Shown here in pieces: positions 10,101 to 19,368 of a stretch of DNA of 64,000 nucleotides. The first letter of the stretch is position 1. Every line of letters starts with the position of its first letter. Position numbers and translations under genes: made by a program. The DNA is from an uncultured Pelagibacteraceae bacterium (GTDB lineage: Bacteria; Pseudomonadota; Alphaproteobacteria; Pelagibacterales; Pelagibacteraceae): positions 1 through 64,000 of the forward strand of contig CACDRL010000002.1 in NCBI GenBank assembly GCA_902555435.1, given 5' to 3'. The notes under the pieces were generated by a model. The model worked only from the letters and a program-made list of their open reading frames with translations. It had not been told where the DNA came from and did no database searches.

Positions 10101-10600
10101 TTAAAAAAATAATAATTTTATCAACTATATTTATCTTAAGTTCAAATTATCTATTTGCTCAGGAAGTAAAAAAAATTGGTAAATATAAAGATTGGGAGGC
10201 AATGGAAGCTTATGAACCCAATGGCAAAATATGTTTTGCTCAATCAGTACCTATACTTCAAGCGCCAAAATCAAACAAAAGAGATGCAAAATTATTTGTG
10301 ACTTTTAGACCAGAAGAAAATATTTCAAATGAAATTAGTGTTACTCCTGGATATGAATTTAATAGCAAGAATTCAGTTATTGCGGCATCTGGAAAGAACA
10401 AATTTAAGTTTGATATAATGCAACAAGGATTTGCATGGATTGCTGATAATAAAATTGAAGTAAAAATGATTGGTAGAATGAAGAAAGGTTCAAGAATAAT
10501 GATTACTGGGTACAATCAAAATGGATCTCAAACAATTGATCATTATTCTTTGCTTGGATTTACCAAAGCTTACAACGCATCAAAAAAAGCTTGTAAATAA
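10091..10600 (+). CDS. Invasion-associated locus B (IalB)-like exported protein
   Basis: Signal peptide, KDWEAMEAYEPNGKICFAQSVP and Gx(S/N)...KAYNASKKAC pattern of the IalB family. Confidence 0.7.
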   Translation: MSLIKKIIILSTIFILSSNYLFAQEVKKIGKYKDWEAMEAYEPNGKICFAQSVPILQAPKSNKRDAKLFVTFRPEENISNEISVTPGYEFNSKNSVIAASGKNKFKFDIMQQGFAWIADNKIEVKMIGRMKKGSRIMITGYNQNGSQTIDHYSLLGFTKAYNASKKACK

Positions 10601-10604
10601 TCAA

Positions 10605-11792
10605 ATGAAATCAAAAAATAAAATTGTACTTGCCTACTCGGGCGGCTTGGATACGTCCATAATTTTAAAATGGCTTCAAGAAAATTATAAAGCTGAAGTA
10701 ATTTGTTACACTGCTGATGTTGGTCAAGAAATTGATAGAAAAAAAATTTTTAAGAATGCAAAAAAATTTGGTGTTAAAAATATTATTATCCAAGATTTAA
10801 AAGATACTTTTGTAAAAGATTACGTTTACCCAATGATTAGAGGACATGCGATTTATGAAGGGGTGTATCTACTAGGTACTTCTATTGCTAGACCGCTAAT
10901 TGCAAAAGATCAAATAAGAGTAGCTAAAAAATTTAAAGCTAATGCAGTCTCGCATGGTGCAACAGGCAAAGGAAATGATCAGGTAAGATTTGAACTAGGT
11001 TATCATTATTTTGGACCAAAAATAAAAATTATTGCTCCATGGAGAATTTGGAAATTAAAATCAAGAACAGATTTAATCAACTATGCAAAAAAACATGGAA
11101 TACCAATACCAAAAGATAAAAAAGGTGCCCCACCTTTTTCAGTAGATGATAATTTATTTCATACATCAACAGAAGGTAAGCTATTGGAAAATCCAAAAAA
11201 TACTGCACCAGAATTTATTTTTCAGCGGACAATCTCTCCAGAAAAAGCTCCAAATAAACCTTCATTTGTTACTATCAATTTCAAAAATGGAGATCCTTTT
11301 GGAGTCAATGGAAAAAAAATGTCGCCAGCTAAATTATTAACGAAGCTAAATGACCTAGCGGGTAAAAATGGAATTGGAAGAGTTGACTTAGTAGAGAATA
11401 GATTTTTAGGTATCAAATCTAGAGGAGTATATGAAACACCTGGTGGAACTCTTTTAATAAATGCTCATAGAGCAATTGAGTCTGTTACCTTAGATAAAGA
11501 AACTATGCACAAAAAAGATCAGGTAATGTCTAGATATGCTGAGTTAATTTATAATGGTTATTGGTATTCAAAGGAAAGATTTAAACTTCAAAAAATTGTT
11601 GATCAAAAAAGAGGCAAGGTTAATGGCTCAGTTAAACTTAAATTATATAAAGGGAATATTACAATTCAATCAAGAGTTACTAATAGCAACGCATATTCAA
11701 TGAAGAAGGTATCTTTTGAAGAAAATAAATCATTTAACAAATCTAATGTTGAGAAATTTATCAATTTTCATAAGAAAAAGCTTCGTGCTTAG
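10605..11792 (+). CDS. argG: Argininosuccinate synthase
   Basis: MKSKNKIVLAYSGGLDTSIILKWL, GATGKGNDQVRFEL; start moved to the internal Met at 10605 because the upstream part of the ORF overlaps ialB. Confidence 0.97.
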   Translation: MKSKNKIVLAYSGGLDTSIILKWLQENYKAEVICYTADVGQEIDRKKIFKNAKKFGVKNIIIQDLKDTFVKDYVYPMIRGHAIYEGVYLLGTSIARPLIAKDQIRVAKKFKANAVSHGATGKGNDQVRFELGYHYFGPKIKIIAPWRIWKLKSRTDLINYAKKHGIPIPKDKKGAPPFSVDDNLFHTSTEGKLLENPKNTAPEFIFQRTISPEKAPNKPSFVTINFKNGDPFGVNGKKMSPAKLLTKLNDLAGKNGIGRVDLVENRFLGIKSRGVYETPGGTLLINAHRAIESVTLDKETMHKKDQVMSRYAELIYNGYWYSKERFKLQKIVDQKRGKVNGSVKLKLYKGNITIQSRVTNSNAYSMKKVSFEENKSFNKSNVEKFINFHKKKLRA

Positions 11793-11843
11793 ATTGCTTT
11801 AGGACAAATTGACATTTGTTTAAATCACTAAAAATTATATCCT

Positions 11844-12308
11844 TTGTTCATGGAATCAATAAAGAATTGGATGAGAGATGCTGCAAATATTTTATTTGAT
11901 GATAGTAAAAATGATCTGCGTGCACTTCCTAAGACAGTTAGATTACAAATTCTTTTGGTTTTGAGTTTTATTTGGACTACTGTTTTTAGTTTATATGTTT
12001 TTTCTTATACTACTTTCGCTTTTGGATGGGCTGGACTTTTTTTAGCTCATATAGGTTTAATATTTGCCGTCTACATGACTTTTAAACAATTCCATAGAGC
12101 AGAGGAGAAGTCTGCAAGTGTTTTTCAAACAAAAAATTTTGATCCTTTTAAAATCATGGTGATAGTTTTTGTAATAGTATTTATATTCGTATTTTCAAAA
12201 GGAATTGAGGTTTTGACAAGTCCAAATCCAAACTCTTATTCAATCCCTTATGATGGTCCCTTAAAATCTGCGATTGAAAAATGGTTACCTTTTAGTAAAG
12301 ATAAATAA
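11844..12308 (+). CDS. Uncharacterised membrane protein
   Basis: Three hydrophobic segments, no recognised motif; translationally linked to the downstream gene. Confidence 0.65.
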   Translation: MFMESIKNWMRDAANILFDDSKNDLRALPKTVRLQILLVLSFIWTTVFSLYVFSYTTFAFGWAGLFLAHIGLIFAVYMTFKQFHRAEEKSASVFQTKNFDPFKIMVIVFVIVFIFVFSKGIEVLTSPNPNSYSIPYDGPLKSAIEKWLPFSKDK

Positions 12309-12688
12309 TGGACAAGATAGCAAAAAACTTACAGTTAGCATTAATGGTTATTATCCTAATCAGTACTGTTATTGCTGTTGGGATTGAAATGAAAAATATG
12401 TTCTTAAATCAATCTGTGACTTTAGCAGATTTATTATTAATGTTTCTTTATTTGGAGGTTCTAGCAATGGTTAGAGTTTTTTGGAACCAACAATCTATTA
12501 GTATTACTCTACCACTTCTTATTGCAATTACCGCCCTTGCACGATTTATTATTCTACAAGGTAAAGAAATGGATCCTACTGCACTTGTTTATGAAGCAGT
12601 AGCTATTTTGTTAATTGCTGGAGCAATTGTTGTTTTAAGATTAAGACATAGTGACAAATTGGGTCTTAAGAAAAAAAAATCAAAATAA
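12308..12688 (+). CDS. PsiE-like (phosphate-starvation-inducible PsiE family) membrane protein
   Basis: Four TM segments; LLLMFLYLEVLAMVRVFW...AITALARFIIL. Confidence 0.75.
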   Translation: MDKIAKNLQLALMVIILISTVIAVGIEMKNMFLNQSVTLADLLLMFLYLEVLAMVRVFWNQQSISITLPLLIAITALARFIILQGKEMDPTALVYEAVAILLIAGAIVVLRLRHSDKLGLKKKKSK

Positions 12689-12694
12689 TTTTAA

Positions 12695-13834
12695 ATGATA
12701 TTTGAAGCTTCAAGGGCTAAGGCCTTAAATCAGTTAAATAATTTTGTTGATAATAATCTTGCAGAGTATTCAAAATTAAGAAATTTTGATTTTGGGCCTG
12801 AAAAAAGATCTAATATATCTTGCTTATCACCATACATAACTCATGGAATAATTAATGAAAAAGAAGTCATTCAGAAAGCGCTAAGTAAATTTTCTTTTTC
12901 AAAAAATGAAAAGTTTATTCAAGAAGTTCTATGGCGAACTTATTGGAAAGGCTGGTTAGAACTAAGACCAAATGTTTGGACAGATTATCTTGCTGAATTA
13001 AATCAAATAAAAAATGAATTTCAAAATAATCAAGACTATCTTTCTGCAATTGATGGGAAAACAGATATTGAGTGCTTTAATGCTTGGGTTAATGAACTGA
13101 AAGATAACAATTATTTGCACAATCACACAAGAATGTGGTTTGCTAGTATTTGGATTTTTACTCTAGAATTACCTTGGCAATTAGGTGCAGAATTTTTCAT
13201 GCAACATCTTTTTGATGGAGATGCTGCATCAAATACTCTTGGATGGCGATGGGTTGCAGGTGTTCAAACTCAAGGTAAGCATTATCTTGCTAGTGAATGG
13301 AATATTAAAAAATTCACTAACAATAGATTTCAAAATATAAAATTAAATGAAAATGCACCGCCAAAAATTGCTGAAAAATCTTACCAAATAATTAAACAAG
13401 AATTTAATAACCCACAAATTATTGAAGAAAATAATCTTTTGATTTTTGAAAATAATCTCTCGTTTGAAATCACTGACTTTAAAAAAAATAACTTTAAGAA
13501 AATTTACTTAATTTCTAACAACAATGAAAATAGGTTTATAAAACTCAGTGAAAAATTAGTGAAATTTAAATCTCATTTAATAGAAAACCAAGAACAAAGA
13601 TTAAAAAATCAATCTATTGATTGTCAAATTATAGACATAAGTGAATTAAAAAATATTGAAAATTATTACGGTTTGTACCCAACTGTAGGCGAAAATTTAG
13701 ATTTTATAAATTCAAATAATTTAAAAATAAATTTCTTATATAGGAACCTTGACCAATTATCTTGGCAATACTGCAATAAAGGTTTTTTTAATTTTAAAAA
13801 TTATATTCCCAAAATAGTTTCAAGCTTTAATTAA
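12695..13834 (+). CDS. FAD-binding domain protein of the DNA photolyase/cryptochrome family, lacking the N-terminal antenna domain
   Basis: Starts directly in the FAD-binding module: ISCLSPYITHGIINEKEV, VLWRTYWKGWLE, NHTRMWFASIWIFTLELPWQLGAEFFMQHLFDGDAASNTLGWRWVAG; about 150 aa unrelated C-terminal extension. Confidence 0.85.
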   Translation: MIFEASRAKALNQLNNFVDNNLAEYSKLRNFDFGPEKRSNISCLSPYITHGIINEKEVIQKALSKFSFSKNEKFIQEVLWRTYWKGWLELRPNVWTDYLAELNQIKNEFQNNQDYLSAIDGKTDIECFNAWVNELKDNNYLHNHTRMWFASIWIFTLELPWQLGAEFFMQHLFDGDAASNTLGWRWVAGVQTQGKHYLASEWNIKKFTNNRFQNIKLNENAPPKIAEKSYQIIKQEFNNPQIIEENNLLIFENNLSFEITDFKKNNFKKIYLISNNNENRFIKLSEKLVKFKSHLIENQEQRLKNQSIDCQIIDISELKNIENYYGLYPTVGENLDFINSNNLKINFLYRNLDQLSWQYCNKGFFNFKNYIPKIVSSFN

Positions 13835-14052
13835 AACCAACGAACCATCCCAATAATTCCAGCGGTTGCATAAAAAAATTGTAAAAATAAAATTCCTTTA
13901 TGGCCACCTCTATAAGCCCAAATTCCGATTAAAATAGCTGACAATAACAATAAACAAAAACCGAAAAATTCTATTCCTATATTTAAAGCAACAAACAAAG
14001 AATATAATATTGCGGTTATAACCCCTGCCCATTCAAAAATTTTATTATTCAT
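13831..14052 (-). CDS. Small uncharacterised membrane protein
   Basis: About 73 aa, three hydrophobic helices; start placed at the internal ATG (MNNKIFEW) to reduce overlap with the next gene. Confidence 0.6.
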   Translation of the reverse strand: MNNKIFEWAGVITAILYSLFVALNIGIEFFGFCLLLLSAILIGIWAYRGGHKGILFLQFFYATAGIIGMVRWF

Positions 14053-14236
14053 AATTTTTATATATTTCTTCACGTTCACTTTTATTCATACCCTTTGTTT
14101 TTTCTACAAATTCATTTCTTAGATCTCTTGATTTAAATATGTAAAAACAAACTGTATCTTTGCTGTGATAGATTGCTTTTAGTTCATCATCTATAACATT
14201 TAACTCTTTGGGTATTTCAGCCTTTAAACAAATCAT
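14045..14236 (-). CDS. Small hypothetical protein
   Basis: 63 aa ORF, overlapping start/stop with neighbours in an apparent operon. Confidence 0.5.
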   Translation of the reverse strand: MICLKAEIPKELNVIDDELKAIYHSKDTVCFYIFKSRDLRNEFVEKTKGMNKSEREEIYKNYE

Positions 14237-14952
14237 AGAAGTTTTTTAAAATTATTATAAAGAATTGTAGAATAATTATTCATATCTTTCATATTATCTT
14301 TTGCAGATTGATCAAACTTTTCTAATGCACCATTACCAAGCTGATCTTCCAAAGCTTTCTTATATTCAGGAACACATCCCCATTCATTTACGGTAGTATC
14401 TTTTATTTCTATATGAAATTGAATTCCGTAAGCGTGGTTTTGATATTTAAAAATTTGATATTTAGTAATCGGTGAGGAAGCCAGTAAAGTTATATCATTA
14501 TTGTTTTCAATTCCCTGAACCTCATAAGAATGCCATTGTAAACTTTTTATTTTATCAGGAAACTGTGAAAACAAATTATCGTTTTCTTTTTTTTTAGAAA
14601 AATTGATATCCATAATCCCAATTTCCGCTGGATTTGATTTAACAACTTTACCACCAACTACTTCTCCTAAAAGCTGACAACCTAAACAAAAACCTAAATA
14701 AGGTTTTTTTAAATCTACAACAAACTCTTTGATTTTTTTCTTTTCTTCAATTAGCCATGGGTATTCCTTTTCCATATAGGTATCCATCGGTCCTCCCATA
14801 CAAAACATTCCATCAAATTTAGTTAAATCTTCTGGTATTTTTTCACCTTCGTCTAACTCAATGGTAGTTAAATTTAATCCATCAGATAACATTAAATCTT
14901 TAATGTAACCTGGATCTTCTATTTTAATATGTTGTAATACTATTATGTTCAC
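14233..14952 (-). CDS. Class I glutamine amidotransferase (GMP synthase-like GATase)
   Basis: FDGMFCMGGPMDTYMEKEYPWL, PYLGFCLGCQLLGEVVGG, YGIQFHIE. Confidence 0.9.
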   Translation of the reverse strand: MNIIVLQHIKIEDPGYIKDLMLSDGLNLTTIELDEGEKIPEDLTKFDGMFCMGGPMDTYMEKEYPWLIEEKKKIKEFVVDLKKPYLGFCLGCQLLGEVVGGKVVKSNPAEIGIMDINFSKKKENDNLFSQFPDKIKSLQWHSYEVQGIENNNDITLLASSPITKYQIFKYQNHAYGIQFHIEIKDTTVNEWGCVPEYKKALEDQLGNGALEKFDQSAKDNMKDMNNYSTILYNNFKKLL

Positions 14953-14957
14953 TCGGT

Positions 14958-15086
14958 TTAGCTTAACTTAGAACACTTCTTGGAACAATATTTTACTCTC
15001 TCCCAATTCAACTTCCATTTTTTTCGCCATGTGAAAGGTCTTTTACAGACAGGACATGTTTTAGTGGGTAAATTTTCTTTTTTCAT
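14958..15086 (-). CDS. DUF2256 family protein (42 aa, Cys-rich), missed by ORF track
   Basis: Manual translation: [42 protein letters not shown]; CPVCxRPFxWRKKW...VKYCSxxC typical of DUF2256; start overlaps the stop of the upstream gene (ATGA). Confidence 0.9.
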   Translation of the reverse strand: MKKENLPTKTCPVCKRPFTWRKKWKLNWERVKYCSKKCSKLS

Positions 15087-16576
15087 CAAATTGTATTTTG
15101 TTTAATGAATTTATCGGCTTCTGATAAAATTAATTTTTTTCTATCAGATTTCATTTTATCAAAGATACGGACCATCATTGACAGTCTTGGATTTTTTAAA
15201 AAGAATTTTCTGTTTCGATCTATGAATCTCCAATATAGACCATCCATGGTGTTACACCACTCACCTTTCTTAAAGTCCATCATTTTCATAAAATAACTAG
15301 AACCACAAATATAAGGTTTGGTTGCAAAAATTCCCCCATCACTAAACAATCCCATTCCATATACATTGGGAACCATTACCCAGTCTGAGGAGTCTACGAA
15401 CATTTCCATGAACCATTTATAAACGATTGTTGGCTTGATTTCACAAAGGTTCATAATGTTTGATAAGATCATTAACCTTTCAATATGATGTGACCAACCA
15501 TGATTAACAGCATTTTTAATTGCATAATCCAAAGGTGGAAGACCAGTGGTTCCATCGTACCAAGAATTTTTCATTTTTCTATTTTGTTTGAAAAAATTTC
15601 CAGTTTCCATTTCTTGAGAGTATGACTGATAAATTCCACGCATAAATTCTCTCCAACCGATCACTTGACGAATGTAACCCTCTAAAGAATTCATTCTAAT
15701 TTTATTTTTCTTGTGAAAGTCTAAAACTTTTTGGACAACAAATTCAGGAGTTATTAAACCTAAATTTATGTAAGGACTTAATGCACTATGGAACAGGATA
15801 TTATCTTTTTGATCAACTGCATCCTCGTAATCACCAAAAAGATTAGATTTTTCTTTTATAAAAAAATTCAATAGTTTAACTACATCTTCGTATTCCGTTG
15901 CAAACCAAAAATTATTTGTACTTCCTGGGTGATTTTTAAATTCCTTTTCAATAATAGGCTTTAATTTTTTTGTATGACTGGTTTCATTTATTTTTGGAAA
16001 TTTAGGAATTGAAATATTTTTAGGTAATTTATTTCTATTATCTTCATCAAAGCTCCATTTACCTCCAACTGGATTACCATCAGAACCCATCAATATTCCA
16101 GATTTTTTCCTAACATCCTTGTAGAAAGTTGCCATAAAAGGTTTTTTAGATTTTGATAAATAATTTTTAAATTCATTTCTCGAATTTAAAAACATAGGGG
16201 TTTGAATAACATTCCAGCTTATTTTTTCTTTTTTTAAAAATTGTGAAATTTTTTTCTCAAAAAATTTATCTTCTACTTCAAAACTTGAAATTTCTTTTAC
16301 TTTTTTTTGTATAATTATTTTTTTTAATTTTTTTAAATAATCATCATTAAATTCTTTATCTTCGATTTTAAAATAATCTAATTTAAATTTGTTTTTTCTT
16401 AGCCCATCAGCGTAAGAACGCATTGAAGATAAAAATAATAAAATTTTCTGTTTATGATGTTTTTCATATGTACATAAACCCTTATCTTCAGCCATAAAGA
16501 ATAGGTGGTCTTTTTTGAAGCGGTCTAGGTATTTTGTTGGAAATAATTGATTACCAAGTATAAAAAATAACTTCAT
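15086..16576 (-). CDS. Cryptochrome/photolyase-related protein (PF04244, FeS-BCP/PhrB-like family)
   Basis: [91 protein letters not shown]. Confidence 0.92.
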   Translation of the reverse strand: MKLFFILGNQLFPTKYLDRFKKDHLFFMAEDKGLCTYEKHHKQKILLFLSSMRSYADGLRKNKFKLDYFKIEDKEFNDDYLKKLKKIIIQKKVKEISSFEVEDKFFEKKISQFLKKEKISWNVIQTPMFLNSRNEFKNYLSKSKKPFMATFYKDVRKKSGILMGSDGNPVGGKWSFDEDNRNKLPKNISIPKFPKINETSHTKKLKPIIEKEFKNHPGSTNNFWFATEYEDVVKLLNFFIKEKSNLFGDYEDAVDQKDNILFHSALSPYINLGLITPEFVVQKVLDFHKKNKIRMNSLEGYIRQVIGWREFMRGIYQSYSQEMETGNFFKQNRKMKNSWYDGTTGLPPLDYAIKNAVNHGWSHHIERLMILSNIMNLCEIKPTIVYKWFMEMFVDSSDWVMVPNVYGMGLFSDGGIFATKPYICGSSYFMKMMDFKKGEWCNTMDGLYWRFIDRNRKFFLKNPRLSMMVRIFDKMKSDRKKLILSEADKFIKQNTI

Positions 16577-16603
16577 AGTTAAATATAACTAATAAAATTT
16601 TTT

Positions 16604-17314
16604 ATGTCAGAAAAATATGTAATTTTTGGTGCGACAGGTTCTATTGGATCAAGTTTAGCGGAACAATTAAAAAACTCTGGAAACGATATTCATTTAGTTG
16701 GGAGAAATGAAAGTGAACTTAGTTCTATCTCTGAAAAACTTAGATGCTCACATACCGTTGCAGATGTTTTAGAGGAAGGATTTATTGAAAAAGTTAAATC
16801 AGATATTTCTGAAATTAAAGGCCTAGCTTATTGTGTTGGTTCAATTGATTTAAAACCATTAAGAATGGTAAATGAACAAGACTTTCAAAAATGCATGAAA
16901 CTTAATCTTTATTCTGCTGTAGAAGCTATTAAAGGATTTCAAGAAAGTTTAAAAAAAAATAAAGGTTCGATAGTATTGTTTTCAACCGTTGCTGCTCAAA
17001 GAGGTTTTACCAATCATGCAATCATAGCTTCAGCGAAAGCAGCTGTTGAAGGATTGACGGTTTCTCTTGCAGCAGAATTTGCTCCAAACATACGAGTAAA
17101 TTGTGTGGCACCGAGTTTAACAAAATCTAAAATAGCAGAACCAATGTTAAAAAATACTGCTATAGCTGAAGGCATTGCAAAAGCACATCCTCTAAAAAGA
17201 TTGGGCGAAGGTAAAGATTCGGCTGCTCTTGCTAAATTCTTACTAACAGAAGATAGTTCTTGGGTTACAGGCCAAATAATTGCTGTTGACGGTGGTAGAT
17301 CTAAACTTTCATAA
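16604..17314 (+). CDS. SDR family oxidoreductase
   Basis: FGATGSIGSSLA nucleotide-binding motif, NCVAPSLTKSKIA, GQIIAVDGGRS. Confidence 0.92.
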   Translation: MSEKYVIFGATGSIGSSLAEQLKNSGNDIHLVGRNESELSSISEKLRCSHTVADVLEEGFIEKVKSDISEIKGLAYCVGSIDLKPLRMVNEQDFQKCMKLNLYSAVEAIKGFQESLKKNKGSIVLFSTVAAQRGFTNHAIIASAKAAVEGLTVSLAAEFAPNIRVNCVAPSLTKSKIAEPMLKNTAIAEGIAKAHPLKRLGEGKDSAALAKFLLTEDSSWVTGQIIAVDGGRSKLS

Positions 17315-17315
17315 A

Positions 17316-18383
17316 GTGATCAAATATTTTTTTTCTATATTTTTCTTTTTTTTATTTTCATCAAAAAGTTTTTCTGAAAATTTTACTTTTAAAAAATTAG
17401 TTGATTTAAATGAGCCGTGGGGATCGTCCTTTATAAATAATGAAGAGCTTATTATCACTGAAAAAACTGGAAAAATAAAAATAGCAAATATTATTTCTGA
17501 AGAAGTTTATGAAGTTGAACATAACTTAAATTATTTTGTTCACGGACAGGGAGGTTTATTAGATATTATTTACCAAAATAATCACTTATGGATTTCTTAT
17601 TCAGAAAATCGAGGGGATTGGAAAACAAGTACCTCGATTGCAAAAGCTGAATTAAATAAAAAAAATTTAGATTTTAAAAATATATTTAAAGCTGAACCAC
17701 CAATAGAATCTGGTTATCATTTCGGTTCAAGATTGGCTATAAAAGATAATTATCTTTTTGCATCTGCTGGAGAAAGAGGTGGAGGCATGATCGCTCAAGA
17801 TCCAACAAACCATCCTGGAAGTATTATCAGAATTCATTTAGATGGCAGTATACCAAAAGATAACCCTAAGTTTGAAGGTAAATCAGATTGGTTACCAGAA
17901 ATATATCAAATAGGTGTTCGTAATCCTCAAGGCTTAACCTATTCCTCTTATGATGGAAAAATTTATGCAAGCAACCATGGTGCAAAAGGTGGTGATTGGT
18001 TTGGTGAAATTAAAAAAGGAGAAAATTATGGTTGGAAAATTTTAGGTTGGGGTGGAACAAATTATTCAGGCTCAAAGATTGGACCTAAATGGAAACCAGG
18101 TTTTACCAAGGCAATTCAATACTGGGTACCTTCAATAGCTGCAAGCGCAATAACTATTTATAAGGGAAAAGAATTTAATGAGTGGAATGGAGAAGCGCTC
18201 ATTACTTCTTTAAAAGATAAATCAATGAGAAAATTAAACTTTCAAAATTTATCCAAGATTAAGGAAACAATTGTTTTTAAAGATAAAATTGGGAGAATAA
18301 GAGACATACAAGTTCACCCGGTTAATGGAAAAATATATTTTCTTGCGGGAAATAGCTTATGGCTAATGGAGAAAAAAAAATAA
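17316..18383 (+). CDS. PQQ-dependent sugar dehydrogenase (Gdh/YliI-like)
   Basis: EPWGSSFINNEELIITEKTGKI, FGSRLAIKDNYLFASAGERG, IYQIGVRNPQGLTY, ASNHGAKGGDWFGEIKKGENYGW; GTG at 17316 preferred over the overlapping TTG/ATG of the track. Confidence 0.9.
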   Translation: MIKYFFSIFFFFLFSSKSFSENFTFKKLVDLNEPWGSSFINNEELIITEKTGKIKIANIISEEVYEVEHNLNYFVHGQGGLLDIIYQNNHLWISYSENRGDWKTSTSIAKAELNKKNLDFKNIFKAEPPIESGYHFGSRLAIKDNYLFASAGERGGGMIAQDPTNHPGSIIRIHLDGSIPKDNPKFEGKSDWLPEIYQIGVRNPQGLTYSSYDGKIYASNHGAKGGDWFGEIKKGENYGWKILGWGGTNYSGSKIGPKWKPGFTKAIQYWVPSIAASAITIYKGKEFNEWNGEALITSLKDKSMRKLNFQNLSKIKETIVFKDKIGRIRDIQVHPVNGKIYFLAGNSLWLMEKKK

Positions 18384-18384
18384 T

Positions 18385-19368
18385 ATGAAAGAAAGACCTT
18401 ATCATCATTTACCTGATGGTACTTTCAGAAATCCTAAAGGATCTCCAGTAATAATATCTAAGTCAGGAAAGTTTTCTTATAGGACTTTCAGTAAATTGAG
18501 AAAGAAAGTTGATTTATCTTATCCAAAAGAACATGTTATTGAAAAAGAAAAAGTATTAGCTGATTTAGAAAAATATAAAGATAATGATTATATCGCTTGG
18601 ATAGGTCACGCAACATACCTTATAAAATTTGGTGGAACTACAATTATAACAGATCCTGTATTTTCAAAGAACGCTGGACCACTAATCTTTGGTCCAAAAA
18701 GATTTACTAATCCTGCAATAAAATTAAACGAGATACCTAAAACCGATATATTTTTACTCACTCATAATCATTACGATCATCAAGACATGTCAACAATTAG
18801 AAATTTTCCTTTTAAGAGTGCAAAAGTATTAACACCACTAAATCTAGGTAAATACTTTAAAGGATATAAGGATGTAAATGAAATGGATTGGTATGATCAA
18901 ATAATTATAAATCAGGATTTAAAAATTTCTTTACTTCCTGCAGTTCATTGGTCAAAAAGAAGTTTAACAGACACTAATAAAACTTTGTGGGGTAATTTTT
19001 TAATAGAACATAAAAATAAAAAAATTTTATTTGCATGTGATACTGGATATGGAGAAATCTACAAAGAACTAGGTGAAAAATACGGTCCTATAGATCTGAC
19101 AATGATTAATATTGGGGCTTATAATTTTAAGCCAATGTTTGATAAAACTATATATCATACTACGCCAGAGGAAGCCCTGAATGTTGCGCAAGACCTAAAA
19201 AGTAAAAAAGTATTAGGAATGCATTGGGGAACATTTGTTTTGTCATTAGAGCCGATTATGGAACCCCCAATCAGATTTAAAGATAGTGCTGAAAAATATG
19301 GTTTTAATAAAGAAGATGCAATTATTTTTAAAATTGGAGAAGTTAGTCCTCTAGATAAATTGTTATAG
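18385..19368 (+). CDS. MBL-fold metallohydrolase (NAPE-PLD/UlaG-like)
   Basis: WIGHATYLIKFGGTTIITDPVFS, LLTHNHYDHQD, LPAVHWSKR, GDTGYG-like FACDTGYG, LGMHWGTF. Confidence 0.93.
   Translation: MKERPYHHLPDGTFRNPKGSPVIISKSGKFSYRTFSKLRKKVDLSYPKEHVIEKEKVLADLEKYKDNDYIAWIGHATYLIKFGGTTIITDPVFSKNAGPLIFGPKRFTNPAIKLNEIPKTDIFLLTHNHYDHQDMSTIRNFPFKSAKVLTPLNLGKYFKGYKDVNEMDWYDQIIINQDLKISLLPAVHWSKRSLTDTNKTLWGNFLIEHKNKKILFACDTGYGEIYKELGEKYGPIDLTMINIGAYNFKPMFDKTIYHTTPEEALNVAQDLKSKKVLGMHWGTFVLSLEPIMEPPIRFKDSAEKYGFNKEDAIIFKIGEVSPLDKLL

Noticed and set aside
10521-10604. N-terminal extension of ArgG in the ORF track
   Set aside because: Overlaps ialB by 80 nt; ArgG homology begins at MKSKNKIVLAYSGGLDTS at 10605.
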